IMG/VR virus record: IMGVR_UViG_3300033143_000932
Location: 1 to 55,742 of that record
DNA: 55,742 nt
From: a virus
Strand: one strand, 5' to 3'
Shown here piece by piece: positions 36,028 to 45,899 of this stretch. The notes under the pieces were generated by a model. That model did no database searches. It was not told the origin of the DNA and saw only the letters and a list, made by a program, of their open reading frames with translations. Position 1 is the first letter of the stretch; each line of letters begins with the position of its first letter. The position numbers and the translations under genes are program-made.

Positions 36028-36894
36028 TTATGATTTCATTATGTAAGCTATTACAAAATATGGTGGTCTATTCTCGTGAGGATTACCTGCTCCAGATTCT
36101 TCTGTAACAAAATCTAATCCAGCTGTTGCAGAAGAATTAGCAACAATATTTCCACCACTCAATGCTTGATTAGCACCTCCACCTGCTGTACTTTCAAATA
36201 CTCTATGTGAGTGTTGAGCATTTTCAAAAACAGTTAAAGCGTGTTCTTCTTCCCCACCTGTATTACCTATTGTATTATAATCTCCAGGAGTAGCATCATA
36301 ACCAACTACAAATTTAGCTGCTAAGTTAGGTGTACCCAATGAACCATCACATAATAACCAACCTGCTGGTATAGCACCTATAGTACCACTCCACATAATA
36401 ATACCACCAGTAGGTACCAAAAACGCTGCATTATTAGCTATATTAGTTTCATTGTCGTCTACTTGTTGGTCAAGTTTATCAACTGATAGAGTTAATGCTT
36501 CGTCATTGGTAACATAGTTCTCTTCTGTATACTGTCTATCTCCTACTTCTAAAGTAAACTTATCTTTAATATGAGAAGGTTTAGCATGTAATGCAAAATT
36601 ATCTGTTGCATCATTATTTGTACCAGCATCAAATTGAGCTTGTGTAGCTTGTTTACTTAGTCCTTGTTGAGTTTCAGTAGCAGTATCTTCAACATTTAAT
36701 TTAAATGTTAATGATTCTAGAAACTTCTTCATTACCGCTTCATTTGGGAAATGATTTATAAGGAATCTATTTTTTACAGATGCTCCATTTACAATATAGT
36801 CTGTAGGAAAACCTAATTCTTGGTCTTTCTTAGCACCTGTATTAACAGCAGTACTTCTAAGAAAAAACTCTCTAAACTCTTTTATTTCTGCCAT
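36028..36894 (-). CDS. Tail collar domain protein (fibre tip), 288 aa
   Basis: Residues 161-288 match the phage tail collar domain: 'GGIIMWSGTI..IPAGWLLCDGS', then 'FVVGYD', 'IGNTGGEEEHALT', an HSH motif at 228-230, and 'NRPPYFVIAYIMKS' at the end. These domains form the tip of trimeric fibres, with HxH pairs often holding a metal. The N-terminal 155 residues contain a helical stretch with repeated N-D-T residues and probably form a stalk. It is one of several fibre-type genes in the block. Confidence 0.75.
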   Translation of the reverse strand: MAEIKEFREFFLRSTAVNTGAKKDQELGFPTDYIVNGASVKNRFLINHFPNEAVMKKFLESLTFKLNVEDTATETQQGLSKQATQAQFDAGTNNDATDNFALHAKPSHIKDKFTLEVGDRQYTEENYVTNDEALTLSVDKLDQQVDDNETNIANNAAFLVPTGGIIMWSGTIGAIPAGWLLCDGSLGTPNLAAKFVVGYDATPGDYNTIGNTGGEEEHALTVFENAQHSHRVFESTAGGGANQALSGGNIVANSSATAGLDFVTEESGAGNPHENRPPYFVIAYIMKS

Positions 36895-36909
36895 GTCTTA
36901 TAATATTTA

Positions 36910-37341
36910 TTATTCTATTTCTAAATCAGTAGAAACTAAACCATAATATTGTTCATTTCCTATAACTATCTTAGCTGATTCTAATAAGATTTCAATTTGT
37001 TGTAATGTATAAATTGTTTCAGTTAATGTTAAACTATCTACAATTGCACTTAATTCTTCAATTGTAATAGGATTTTTAACTCCAGCATCACCAACTATTT
37101 TCATATGGTCAGCTAAATATTCATAAGTTTCTGGTACAGCAGGTGTATCAGGATTCTCAGCAGTACCTTCTCCAATAATAGCATCAGTACCAGCTATAAT
37201 TTTAGAACTTCTAAATTTTATTACATGGTCTTGTCTATCAGTTCTCATATGAGAATTAAAATTATGGAATAAAATTAATGACGTTTCAGTTGGTCTACTA
37301 GCATCGGTCATTACTGCTTTTGTTGTTCTTATCTGTTTCAT
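36910..37341 (-). CDS. Hypothetical structural-module protein, 143 aa
   Basis: I do not recognise it. The N-terminus is basic, and the middle has 'GTAENPDTPAVPETYEYL', which may be a linker or loop. A helical segment follows at about 95-130. It lies between a long fibre gene and the tail-collar fibre gene, so a role as fibre adaptor or chaperone is possible but unproven. Confidence 0.5.
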   Translation of the reverse strand: MKQIRTTKAVMTDASRPTETSLILFHNFNSHMRTDRQDHVIKFRSSKIIAGTDAIIGEGTAENPDTPAVPETYEYLADHMKIVGDAGVKNPITIEELSAIVDSLTLTETIYTLQQIEILLESAKIVIGNEQYYGLVSTDLEIE

Positions 37342-37368
37342 TTTTCTATTTTTAAATTTATTTATTTA

Positions 37369-39117
37369 TTATAATTTAGTCCATGCCCCACCTTCATAAC
37401 CCCAAAAACCTACGGCAGTAAATGTTGCATCAGTACTAGTTACGTATATTACAAGACCATTAACACCTGTTATTGTTCCTGCTTGTGTATGGGTCATTCT
37501 AGGAAGTAGTACACCTTTATCAGTTGATACTATATCTAATATTGCACTTGCATTAGGACTTGATGTATTAATACCTACACGTCTTTCATCATACATTACA
37601 CTTACTAATCCTGTACCACTTGAATCTTCAAATATAGAATCACCACCTGCAACTCTAAATTTATCTCCAGCTAATAATGTCCCACTTATTGTCATTCTAC
37701 CACTATAATAAGTAGTTCCATCTTCTTTAATTGTAAATTCAATATTTGTCGCTGCATTTAAAAATGTAGCTATTGTAGTTTCAGTAGTAGAATTAGTTAC
37801 AGAAAATTTTGTATTAGCGTATGTAGCACTACCAAATGCAATAAGGTTAGTACTATAATCTAAGTTAATTAAATTAACATCCGCGACACTTTCTACTTTC
37901 CAATCCATTGATTTAGAATGTACTGTTCCACCTAAAGGCGAACTATGTCCAAAACCAAACCCATAAGATGTAGAGCCGTTACCATTCCACCACGAAATCT
38001 CATCTCCAATTCTTACTTTCTCAACTAATCCTGTACCACTATCAAAAATACTAAAGTAGTTATTATTCACACTTGCAATAAAATCAAATGACTTTCTATT
38101 GTCTCCAATAGTCCATTCATTCCATATTGAAAAGGCGGTTCCGTTTGTTCTTACTCTCCTTACTTCTGAACCTCTCGGATTAACAGTAAATAAATGTCCA
38201 TTTTGTCCAACACCAGCATCAAAGTTTCTACTAATACTAGTAGTGAATCCTGTACCTGTTCCATTATCAACATTAAATACTGCAGTACCTACTAAAGCTC
38301 CTACAAAAACTCTATCAGCACTATGGTCAGTTACAAATAATGTAGAATTTGTTAATCCTTGAAGTTTTAAATCACCACCTGTAAAAGTTAATGTATCTGT
38401 TATAGTAGCAACAACACTTGTAGGTACTGTATCTGAACCAGTAAATATACCATTACCATCAGCACCTGCCGCAACATATGTTCCAGCATCAGATAAAAAT
38501 AATGTACCTCCACCTGAATCAATAACATTAGAAGCAGCATGAGCAAGAAATATAGGGTCTGTTTCAGTGTATGATGTTATGTATCCTGTATCATTAGTAA
38601 ATGTACTAATTGGTAAAGCTGTTACAGTACCATAATCAGGAATCCATCTAGGGTCAGCTGTACCAAGTAAAGAATAGTCAAGTGCGTACTTAAATCCGAA
38701 TTCTGATAAACTATCTGTTAATGTACCTCCATTAAAATCCATTGTCAAACCTACACTTCCACTACCAGATTCAATATATGTAAGAGAAGCTTCACTACCT
38801 GTTTCTAGATAAAGAACAGATTCAGTTCCAGCACCATCATTTGATGCGTATACTGCAATATCATTTTCAACTTCTATTGTTACTTCACTTGTACTTACTG
38901 TAGCAATACCCCCTTCATCCATTACAGATTGTAAATCTTGAGCTGGTGGGATAACTGGTGGAGGTACTGGAGGATTATGAGCAAGTAAATTTCTTAAAGT
39001 ATCAAGTGTAACTTTTTTACTTTTACCTAAAGTGTTATCGTATATATACATTAAATCAGTCGATTGTGGACTAATTAATGTAGGTAATGATGTTACGTGT
39101 GTTCCTTCTACTTCCAT
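37369..39117 (-). CDS. Fibre protein with Bacteroidota-type C-terminal tip, 582 aa
   Basis: The C-terminal 70 residues (from about 512) contain 'GINTSSPNASAILDIVSTDKG', 'LLPRM' and 'GLVIYVTSTDATF'. This is the pattern of fibre and surface proteins of Bacteroidota phages, usually just before a trimer tip or peptidase-like end. Near residues 50-60 is a proline-rich hinge (PPVPPPVIPP). The middle is beta-rich with many G, S, T and D residues, as in beta-helical fibres. The N-terminus probably docks to the particle. It likely binds a host surface glycan; whether on head or tail cannot be told. Confidence 0.65.
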   Translation of the reverse strand: MEVEGTHVTSLPTLISPQSTDLMYIYDNTLGKSKKVTLDTLRNLLAHNPPVPPPVIPPAQDLQSVMDEGGIATVSTSEVTIEVENDIAVYASNDGAGTESVLYLETGSEASLTYIESGSGSVGLTMDFNGGTLTDSLSEFGFKYALDYSLLGTADPRWIPDYGTVTALPISTFTNDTGYITSYTETDPIFLAHAASNVIDSGGGTLFLSDAGTYVAAGADGNGIFTGSDTVPTSVVATITDTLTFTGGDLKLQGLTNSTLFVTDHSADRVFVGALVGTAVFNVDNGTGTGFTTSISRNFDAGVGQNGHLFTVNPRGSEVRRVRTNGTAFSIWNEWTIGDNRKSFDFIASVNNNYFSIFDSGTGLVEKVRIGDEISWWNGNGSTSYGFGFGHSSPLGGTVHSKSMDWKVESVADVNLINLDYSTNLIAFGSATYANTKFSVTNSTTETTIATFLNAATNIEFTIKEDGTTYYSGRMTISGTLLAGDKFRVAGGDSIFEDSSGTGLVSVMYDERRVGINTSSPNASAILDIVSTDKGVLLPRMTHTQAGTITGVNGLVIYVTSTDATFTAVGFWGYEGGAWTKL

Positions 39118-39119
39118 TC

Positions 39120-39662
39120 TTATATACTTAAATGAATTTCAACTCCATCAATAACTTCTATTAATAAATGTATACCTAATGAAGCACCATCTTCTATATA
39201 GTTTTCACAACCACTTGTTTCAGCAAGTAGTGTAGTCATATCAAAAGTTGTGTTATCGGGTGGTGTAGTACCTAATGGTTCGATAACAAAATTAGTTTCT
39301 ATTTGCATTCCCCCTATACCATTAGAAGAAACGTAAGGTAAACCGAATATATTTAGTATCTTATCTAAATCTATTCCTTTACATGCAAAAGCATCTCTAT
39401 ATTTATCTACGCAATACTTTTCTTCAAAGTAACTCCATTCTAATAAATTATTAGTTCTACTAACAATATCATTATAAATGAAAACTACATATAAAGTAGC
39501 AATATGATAATTTAATACTTTAAATTGTTTTTTACTTTCTCCACAAATATCTTCTTGATTAAATTGTTCTATATGTAGAGTCATTATATCATCTTCATAT
39601 AATTTATATGATTGAGATATATAGGACTCTAGTACAGTATTTTGATTTAATCTTATAAACAT
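39120..39662 (-). CDS. Hypothetical protein of the head/tail module, 180 aa
   Basis: Not recognised. It has several cysteines (for example in 'QEDICGESKK', 'EKYCVDKY' and 'SGCENYIE') and a beta-rich C-terminal part. It overlaps the upstream 536-aa cysteine-rich gene by 10 bases and probably works with that protein. No catalytic or membrane features are visible. Confidence 0.5.
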   Translation of the reverse strand: MFIRLNQNTVLESYISQSYKLYEDDIMTLHIEQFNQEDICGESKKQFKVLNYHIATLYVVFIYNDIVSRTNNLLEWSYFEEKYCVDKYRDAFACKGIDLDKILNIFGLPYVSSNGIGGMQIETNFVIEPLGTTPPDNTTFDMTTLLAETSGCENYIEDGASLGIHLLIEVIDGVEIHLSI

Positions 39663-41263
39663 CCGCAGTCAGTATCACAAGTTACACAATATTCTTCAAA
39701 TCTATCTAACAATAATTTATGATTGTATAGTTCATCTAACTTATTAGGTGAAATACTATCATACATGTAATTAAAGTTATATTCTGCATTTAACATATTG
39801 AAGTATGTTATAGCAGTAACTATAGCAGCGTTGAAATCATAATATATAGCTTGTAATTTAAATTTATCACAAGTCTCATCTGTATTACAATCGCATATTA
39901 TATTACTAATTTTACTTAATATACAAGTTTGCATTGCACAATAGTTAAATACTAAGTATATAAAAGTTTCTCCACCTCTAATTACTTTGTATTCATATAC
40001 TCCATCTGTTGTATGAACTATATCTTGTGTACTTAGCGTTGGTATTACATAAGTACTCTCTAATACAAATACTTTATTTTCATCTAACTTTGAAACTTCT
40101 AATGTAATATCTTCAAATGCTCTATTTACAACAGTGTAAGAACTACAATCTGTTTTTTGTACTTCATACCAATGACAATTTTTTATTTGAGTATTCTTAA
40201 AACACTCATAGATATCAGTTGCCCCTACTATAACTTTTAATACGAAATCTCCTACATCAGGAATTACGAAATCAGTAAACTCATATAGTAAGAAATCATA
40301 TGTATAAGGTAAAGGATTAATATTAAAGCTATAGCTTTGTTGACTAATCTCTGTACCTGTAAAATCAATTAATTTATATTCTAACGTTTGTTCATTAAAA
40401 GGATGAACTTCGATATCATCTACAAATACTGTAGTAATATCTGTATAATCTATAAATGTAGAAGCTGTATTTTGTGATTCAATAGTTGAGTCACAATCTG
40501 TAGGACAATTTGTATTACATGATACACTAACATTAAATGTTGGTATCCATTGTCTTGAAGAAACTTCTATGAAAGCCGATATACAAGTATCTATTACAGT
40601 TAATACATTATCAACGTAATCTCTTACTACATTTGTTTGTCGTATACTAATTGTATCGTCTTCACAAATATAACCATTCCCACTAACAGGTAATGGGTCT
40701 ATTGCACTATATTCTATAGTCCCTTGAGAACTACACATATTATACATATAAACTCTATCAGTAAAAGGCTTTCTAAATGCTGTTAAAGCACTAAATGCTT
40801 TTTGTTGTTTCCCATTAACTAAGTTATCAGTTTCGTTAATAAGGAAAATATCCATTGAAGGATTATAATCTACAGGGTCACTATTCCCATTTGTCTCATT
40901 AGGATTATTTCCTAAATCATAACCATATACTTCATATGAGTTATTATAAGTCAAGTAACCTGCTTTACTAGCAATAATTCCTACAGAAGTAGAATCATGA
41001 ACGTCATCTAGTTTAATATCCATTTGAATAAAATACGTATTTACTCTTTCGATATTTTCAATAGCAATACCATTATTTGTTGTTACTGTATTAGGTAATG
41101 TATTAAATGTAGACAAATCTACTACATCAATTATATCTTCACCATCAACAACAACTTTTAAAGCAGTATTACTTACTGTAACGTTACTAGAAGCCTGACC
41201 ACATATAATGTAGTCAGGCGCACCAGTGTTATTTGGACTAAGTATTTGAAATCTTAATCTCAT
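39653..41263 (-). CDS. Cysteine-rich beta-structured virion protein, 536 aa
   Basis: A beta-rich protein with many cysteines grouped as 'CNTNCPTDCD' (about 250-260), 'CDCNTDETCDKF' (about 460-475) and 'CVTCDTDCGCL' at the very end. It contains Ig-like stretches but no enzyme motif. Its position after the head auxiliary candidate and before the fibres suggests a head or connector protein. The cysteine pairs could form disulfides or bind metal. I cannot name a family. Confidence 0.5.
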   Translation of the reverse strand: MRLRFQILSPNNTGAPDYIICGQASSNVTVSNTALKVVVDGEDIIDVVDLSTFNTLPNTVTTNNGIAIENIERVNTYFIQMDIKLDDVHDSTSVGIIASKAGYLTYNNSYEVYGYDLGNNPNETNGNSDPVDYNPSMDIFLINETDNLVNGKQQKAFSALTAFRKPFTDRVYMYNMCSSQGTIEYSAIDPLPVSGNGYICEDDTISIRQTNVVRDYVDNVLTVIDTCISAFIEVSSRQWIPTFNVSVSCNTNCPTDCDSTIESQNTASTFIDYTDITTVFVDDIEVHPFNEQTLEYKLIDFTGTEISQQSYSFNINPLPYTYDFLLYEFTDFVIPDVGDFVLKVIVGATDIYECFKNTQIKNCHWYEVQKTDCSSYTVVNRAFEDITLEVSKLDENKVFVLESTYVIPTLSTQDIVHTTDGVYEYKVIRGGETFIYLVFNYCAMQTCILSKISNIICDCNTDETCDKFKLQAIYYDFNAAIVTAITYFNMLNAEYNFNYMYDSISPNKLDELYNHKLLLDRFEEYCVTCDTDCGCL

Positions 41264-41292
41264 GTTTTATTGTTTAGTTTGTAATATTATGC

Positions 41293-42270
41293 TTATGCAT
41301 CAGCACCAGATTCTTCACTACCTCCAGCAGTTCCGAACACACTTGTTTGAACAACGATTAAAGCAGCTTGTCCAGCAGTTCCATCAGGAGAAGCTATAAC
41401 AAGTGTTTTATTAACAGATGCTTTATCTACGATTGGATCACCTTTAACATTAGTCCAAGCCATATTCCATAAATCATATGTTCCACCAGAAGCAGTCTTA
41501 GGTGCTTTACTGAAGTACTTACCTGCCAAGTATAATTTAGAAGTATTACCTTCTCCTGCACTAAACTCTTCTTCAATAGCAGCTACTTGGTCAGCAGTTC
41601 CACTTCCAAACTCAATAGCAACAGAGTTACCTGTACCATTATATTGTTTAGTAGCATCAATCATAATATCATCAGTAGTTACTTCAAAAGTCTTACCGAA
41701 TTCTTTAGCAGTTAATGTAATACCTACACCAGCACCTACTTTAGCAGCAATCATTGGTGATTTAGAATTACCATTAATTTTAGCAACTAAACCATCAATA
41801 ATAGTTTGATTAGTATCACCTGCTGTAACATAATGCTCATATCTAAACTTCTCAAGTCCTAACTCAATTGTTGGGTCTTTTTCAATAATTCTCATACTAG
41901 CAATTGTACCTGCTATTAGAGTACCTGGAAAGTTTAATGCTCCAGTAGATAAATCATTACCAACAGTAACAACTTCTTTAACAGGTGCTAAGTATGCAGC
42001 CGCATCCAATCTAGCACTTGCTCTAGGAATCATTTGTGAAATTATAGCACCTTCTGTAGTATCTTTACCACCAAGTACATAATATACTTTTTTAACATCA
42101 ACTAAAAGAGCATCTACCGCAGCAGCTAGTCCAATTAGTAATGTACCATCTTCAGTGAATACTGCCAAAGCACCATCATCAAGTTGGTCGATTTCATTTA
42201 AATCTGCAATTACACCACCACCTACTTTGGCAGCATATGCAATATCTTTTCCAATTAATATTTGTCTCAT
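41293..42270 (-). CDS. Putative head auxiliary/decoration protein, 325 aa
   Basis: Rich in alanine, glycine, threonine and valine, with alternating strands, such as 'KVGGGVIADLNEIDQL', 'IASMRIIEKDPTIE' and 'GTGNSVAIEFG'. No catalytic residues are seen. The high content of small residues, the lack of low-complexity AT codons, and the place shortly after the capsid gene suit an abundant head protein such as the major auxiliary protein of crAss-like virions. A tail-sheath-like fold is an alternative. The assignment rests on composition and order. Confidence 0.45.
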   Translation of the reverse strand: MRQILIGKDIAYAAKVGGGVIADLNEIDQLDDGALAVFTEDGTLLIGLAAAVDALLVDVKKVYYVLGGKDTTEGAIISQMIPRASARLDAAAYLAPVKEVVTVGNDLSTGALNFPGTLIAGTIASMRIIEKDPTIELGLEKFRYEHYVTAGDTNQTIIDGLVAKINGNSKSPMIAAKVGAGVGITLTAKEFGKTFEVTTDDIMIDATKQYNGTGNSVAIEFGSGTADQVAAIEEEFSAGEGNTSKLYLAGKYFSKAPKTASGGTYDLWNMAWTNVKGDPIVDKASVNKTLVIASPDGTAGQAALIVVQTSVFGTAGGSEESGADA

Positions 42271-42302
42271 TTCAAATTGTTTTTAATTATTAGATTGTTT
42301 AA

Positions 42303-43376
42303 TTATTCCTTAATCAAGTTTTCATTTATTATATTACGATACCCTACATCATTTATTCTAGCTTTTATCAGTTGAACTGCTTCGTCTACAATTTCCTCAT
42401 GTAAGGCTTCATTTAAACTACAACTTTGATTTAAAGATAGCGAAATAAGTCGAGGTTTCCTAATATATTCAACATGTAGCCTATTAAATATAAACCTTTC
42501 GTTGTGGAAGAGGTTCAAAATCTTCTTTGACCTAGTAGTTAAAGGAGAACTATATTTAGTAGTTCCAAAAGAATGATTCATTAAATGTCTTAAATCATCT
42601 GTTTTAACAAGTCTATGAGGATATTTCTTTAATACTGGCGTATTAGTTGAATAAGTAGTGAAAGTTAAATCACTAAAATTATATACTTCAACATTTCCTA
42701 CTTGTAAAGTAGCGGTTATATTTAAAGCACCTTGTGTATCAGTTACAAATATAAATGAATTAGGATAGTATTTACCATTATAGTTTTCCCATCTAACTTC
42801 TAATCCATCTATTCTATTTACAATTTCTTTAACATGTGCTACAATATAAAACCTTTCTTCGTTATCTTTTAATCCACCACCTACTGTTGCATTTTCAGTA
42901 AATGCGTAATCTTGCATATCGAATATTGTAACAAGTCCTGTACCATCATCATAAGCTAAATTATATTCTTCATATAATTTTGTAAGGTCTTCTTTAAAAG
43001 GGACTACACTAATTTTCTTAGTAGTAGTCCCTTCAGTTTTTGTTATACCGTTACAATCATATATTACTTCACTAGTGTTATCTAGTAATATAAAATGGTC
43101 TTGTGGTAATAATGCAAACATTGTCTCACTATCCTTCTTATATACAGGGAGAGATGCAGTTTCAATTAGGTCTTCAATATCTTCATACCTTTTTACAGTA
43201 TCTTGTAAACCATCTTTCTTTGGATTTGATTTTCTACTAGAACGATTTTTTATGTGTCTTAATTGAATTTCATTTAAAACCCAATCTTTTTCTTCTGGTC
43301 CAAAATCTTCTAGTTTCTCGGAGTTCATCTTTTGTAGTCCGATATCAATTCCAATATGCATTTCTCTTACTAACAT
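42303..43376 (-). CDS. Putative portal-adjacent ring/connector protein, 357 aa
   Basis: The N-terminus 'EMHIGIDIGLQKMNSE' followed by 'EEKDWVLNEIQLRHIKNR' (about residues 5-45) matches my memory of a conserved crAss-like connector protein. The rest has mixed beta segments ('FALLPQDHFILLDN', 'VTIFDMQDYAF') and a helical C-terminus. It lies two genes after the capsid gene. It probably forms a ring under the portal. The specific ring is not certain. Confidence 0.45.
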   Translation of the reverse strand: MLVREMHIGIDIGLQKMNSEKLEDFGPEEKDWVLNEIQLRHIKNRSSRKSNPKKDGLQDTVKRYEDIEDLIETASLPVYKKDSETMFALLPQDHFILLDNTSEVIYDCNGITKTEGTTTKKISVVPFKEDLTKLYEEYNLAYDDGTGLVTIFDMQDYAFTENATVGGGLKDNEERFYIVAHVKEIVNRIDGLEVRWENYNGKYYPNSFIFVTDTQGALNITATLQVGNVEVYNFSDLTFTTYSTNTPVLKKYPHRLVKTDDLRHLMNHSFGTTKYSSPLTTRSKKILNLFHNERFIFNRLHVEYIRKPRLISLSLNQSCSLNEALHEEIVDEAVQLIKARINDVGYRNIINENLIKE

Positions 43377-43385
43377 ATAAGTGTT

Positions 43386-44309
43386 TTAAGCGGTTGTTTC
43401 TTCTTCTTTCTTTTCTGTATTTTCAGCATTTTCAGAAGTAACAGTTTCACTATCATTACTAGCTACAGTTTTATCAACACCTTTGTTAGACATATGTTCA
43501 AGTCCAGCACGTAATTGATTATAAATAGCAGTATTTTTCTGATTATTGAAATAAGCTACTGCTTCTTCCATTGTGTTACCTACAACGCTATCTTCATACA
43601 TAATAGTTTGTGTATTAGGAATACGTTTAAGTTTTTGCTTGAATATACAATCTTCAATAAATCCTTTTATTTCTAATGATTTATCGGTAGTAATTTCTAC
43701 GAACTTATGAACATATTGTTCATCTGTAGCGTATGTATCAATAGCAAGTTCTTTTTCTTTTAAACTTAATTTATCTGCATCAATACCGAATAATCTAAGA
43801 ACCATATCTATTTTAGATTCGTTCTCTAGTAATTTTATCATTTCATTAAATGCTTTCTTCTTAACTTTAAGCATTAGATGTTTAGTATTAACTTCTTCGT
43901 CTTTACTATAAAGATAAAATCTAATTTTTGGACTATTGTTAACTGTACTAATATCATTAGCAACTCTACCATATACTAAACAGTATTTCCAAATAATCCA
44001 ATCATGGATATTAATAGGTAATTTGTTCTCACCTATTCCAATTTCTAATTTAAGACCAACTTCGTCATTTGGTACAGATTTTGAAATATTAGCCCAATAC
44101 TCTCTTACTGCTTTATTCCAGCCTTGATTTTGTGGGTCAATTCCTAAAACATTTGGTAAATGTTTTTTCTCTTCTTCAAAAGTAAGACCACTTAGAGGTG
44201 CTTGTCCTTTTAATGATGAACCTATTTTCATAACAGAATCTTGGTCTTGTGAACCAGGTAATTCATCAGTTCTTTTCTTTCTTCTTACGTATATTATTAT
44301 ACTACTCAT
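43386..44309 (-). CDS. Conserved protein downstream of the major capsid gene, 307 aa
   Basis: Starts 'MSSIIIYVRRKKRTDELPGS' and includes 'INIHDWIIWKYCLVYGRVAND' (about 100-120). The C-terminal 30 residues are acidic and low-complexity (many E, T, S, N). Proteins of this size and layout commonly follow the capsid gene in crAss-like phages, but their role is not known. It is preceded by an 82-base spacer carrying a hairpin, so its expression is probably set lower than the capsid gene. Confidence 0.5.
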   Translation of the reverse strand: MSSIIIYVRRKKRTDELPGSQDQDSVMKIGSSLKGQAPLSGLTFEEEKKHLPNVLGIDPQNQGWNKAVREYWANISKSVPNDEVGLKLEIGIGENKLPINIHDWIIWKYCLVYGRVANDISTVNNSPKIRFYLYSKDEEVNTKHLMLKVKKKAFNEMIKLLENESKIDMVLRLFGIDADKLSLKEKELAIDTYATDEQYVHKFVEITTDKSLEIKGFIEDCIFKQKLKRIPNTQTIMYEDSVVGNTMEEAVAYFNNQKNTAIYNQLRAGLEHMSNKGVDKTVASNDSETVTSENAENTEKKEEETTA

Positions 44310-44334
44310 AATTGTATTTATTTTATTGTTTAAT

Positions 44335-44356
44335 GGAGGAACTTAATTGTTCCCCC
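44335..44356 (-). terminator. Hairpin after the major capsid gene (weak terminator or mRNA-stability element)
   Basis: On the minus strand GGGGGAAC pairs with GTTCCTCC (8 bp, one G-U) around a six-base loop. The same position is a mismatch on the plus strand, so the RNA structure favours leftward transcripts. No T-run follows, so full termination is unlikely; it may stabilise capsid mRNA or attenuate. Confidence 0.5.
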
Positions 44357-44391
44357 ATACATTATAATTTACAGTTGTTGTTATGTTCTAT

Positions 44392-45864
44392 TTAAGATAA
44401 GTCACAGTTCAACTCGAAACAGTGTGTATTTCTTCTAATACAGATACCTTTAGAAGATAAGAAGTGTACACTTGACTTATCTTGTTCAGTAGCTATGTTT
44501 CTTTGGTTGTTACCTGCAAAGTCAATCGGTGCTTTAGCCATACCTTGAAGTACACCTGTTACCATTGCTCTACCTTTTTGTGAAACCATTTGTACGTTAG
44601 CTTCTCCGTCATACATAGATTGGTCTAAGAATACCATTCTATAAGACTCCATAGATTTACCTGTTACAGGATGCTTAGGAGCAACTTCTGCTCTAGCTCC
44701 TTGGTCAAATAAAGGAATCTTTTTAACAGTTACTGTATGACCATCTACGTGCTCATAAGTAGTAAAGTATCCACCGTATACTAAGTTTCTACCTTTACCA
44801 GCAACAAATTTATCACCTACATTAGAATTTGCAACCATAGAGAAACCACTACCTTCGGCTTTCATTGCATTATCAAATTCTTCAGCACCACCTTCCCCTG
44901 TATAAAGAGTAACTTGCATAGTTTGTGTATCGGTAGCACCATACATTACATCTGCAACAGTTGTCTTAATCTTTTTAGCAGTAAGGAAAGAATAAGTATC
45001 TTTATTTGGTATTTGGTCTAATACACCTGCTCCAATTGGAATTGGTAAACCGGTATCAGGGTCTTTCAATGGAATACTACCATCAGCTCTTCTATTATAA
45101 GTAGAATACCAGTAGTGTTCTTCACATGATTGTTTGTAAGTTAACATATGTTGCCATCTCTCGAAGTCAATCCAATATGAAGTCTTTTTCCCTTCTACAT
45201 TAAACTGTACTTCTACAGTCTTGTTAGCAAGGTTACCTCCAATATGATAACTCTTACGAAGAATACTAATTTGATTCTTCATTTTTCCAGGCATTACAAC
45301 ATTACTTTCGTTACCCATAGACATAGATTCAGAAACAGATGCTCCACCAATCATTACCCATTTCATCCCTGCTAACAGTTCAGTTGGAGGACAGAATACA
45401 GTAGCATCTCCTGTAGTAAGTTGTAAAGTATATACGTAGTGTAATCCTACTTGTACTGGTTTCCCTTGTACACGAGCAGATACTCCGTTAACTGATTCAA
45501 TAGTATGTTGATTCTTTAGCCAGTTAGTTTTAAAAGTAACTTGGAAATAACTGTTGTTAAGTCCAGGCTTATCTGCACCACTATATGCAGAAGAAATTAC
45601 TTCATCAGTGTTTTTAAGTTTTCTAAATGTATCCCAATCATATTGGATATCATTTATTTCAATTGTTCTATAACCACCTTTTTGACCTTCCGTTAAAAAC
45701 GATAAAGGAAAACGGTTATCTTCTCTACCCGCTAAATGCGTGATAACAGGATTAATAGTATCTGGCTTTGTCAATAAAGCATTAGATAAACTATTCTCAT
45801 TTGTAAAGCCTTTACCATCGAATGAATCGTGATATAAAACTTGTGCTTGATTTTGTGCTGACAT
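44392..45864 (-). CDS. Major capsid protein (HK97-fold, crAss-like), 490 aa
   Basis: Start 'MSAQNQAQVLYHDSFDGKGF', a middle with 'GMKWVMIGGASVSESMSMGNESNV' (about 165-190) and the end 'SVHFLSSKGICIRRNTHCFELNC' fit the crAss-like major capsid protein in sequence pattern and length. It forms the T-number shell. The order portal, scaffold, capsid is as expected. A spacer with a stable hairpin follows. The HK97 fold is known for the family and is not visible by itself in the sequence. Confidence 0.8.
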   Translation of the reverse strand: MSAQNQAQVLYHDSFDGKGFTNENSLSNALLTKPDTINPVITHLAGREDNRFPLSFLTEGQKGGYRTIEINDIQYDWDTFRKLKNTDEVISSAYSGADKPGLNNSYFQVTFKTNWLKNQHTIESVNGVSARVQGKPVQVGLHYVYTLQLTTGDATVFCPPTELLAGMKWVMIGGASVSESMSMGNESNVVMPGKMKNQISILRKSYHIGGNLANKTVEVQFNVEGKKTSYWIDFERWQHMLTYKQSCEEHYWYSTYNRRADGSIPLKDPDTGLPIPIGAGVLDQIPNKDTYSFLTAKKIKTTVADVMYGATDTQTMQVTLYTGEGGAEEFDNAMKAEGSGFSMVANSNVGDKFVAGKGRNLVYGGYFTTYEHVDGHTVTVKKIPLFDQGARAEVAPKHPVTGKSMESYRMVFLDQSMYDGEANVQMVSQKGRAMVTGVLQGMAKAPIDFAGNNQRNIATEQDKSSVHFLSSKGICIRRNTHCFELNCDLS

Positions 45865-45899
45865 TTTTTTTGTTTTTAAGTTAAATTATTAAGTTTTTT

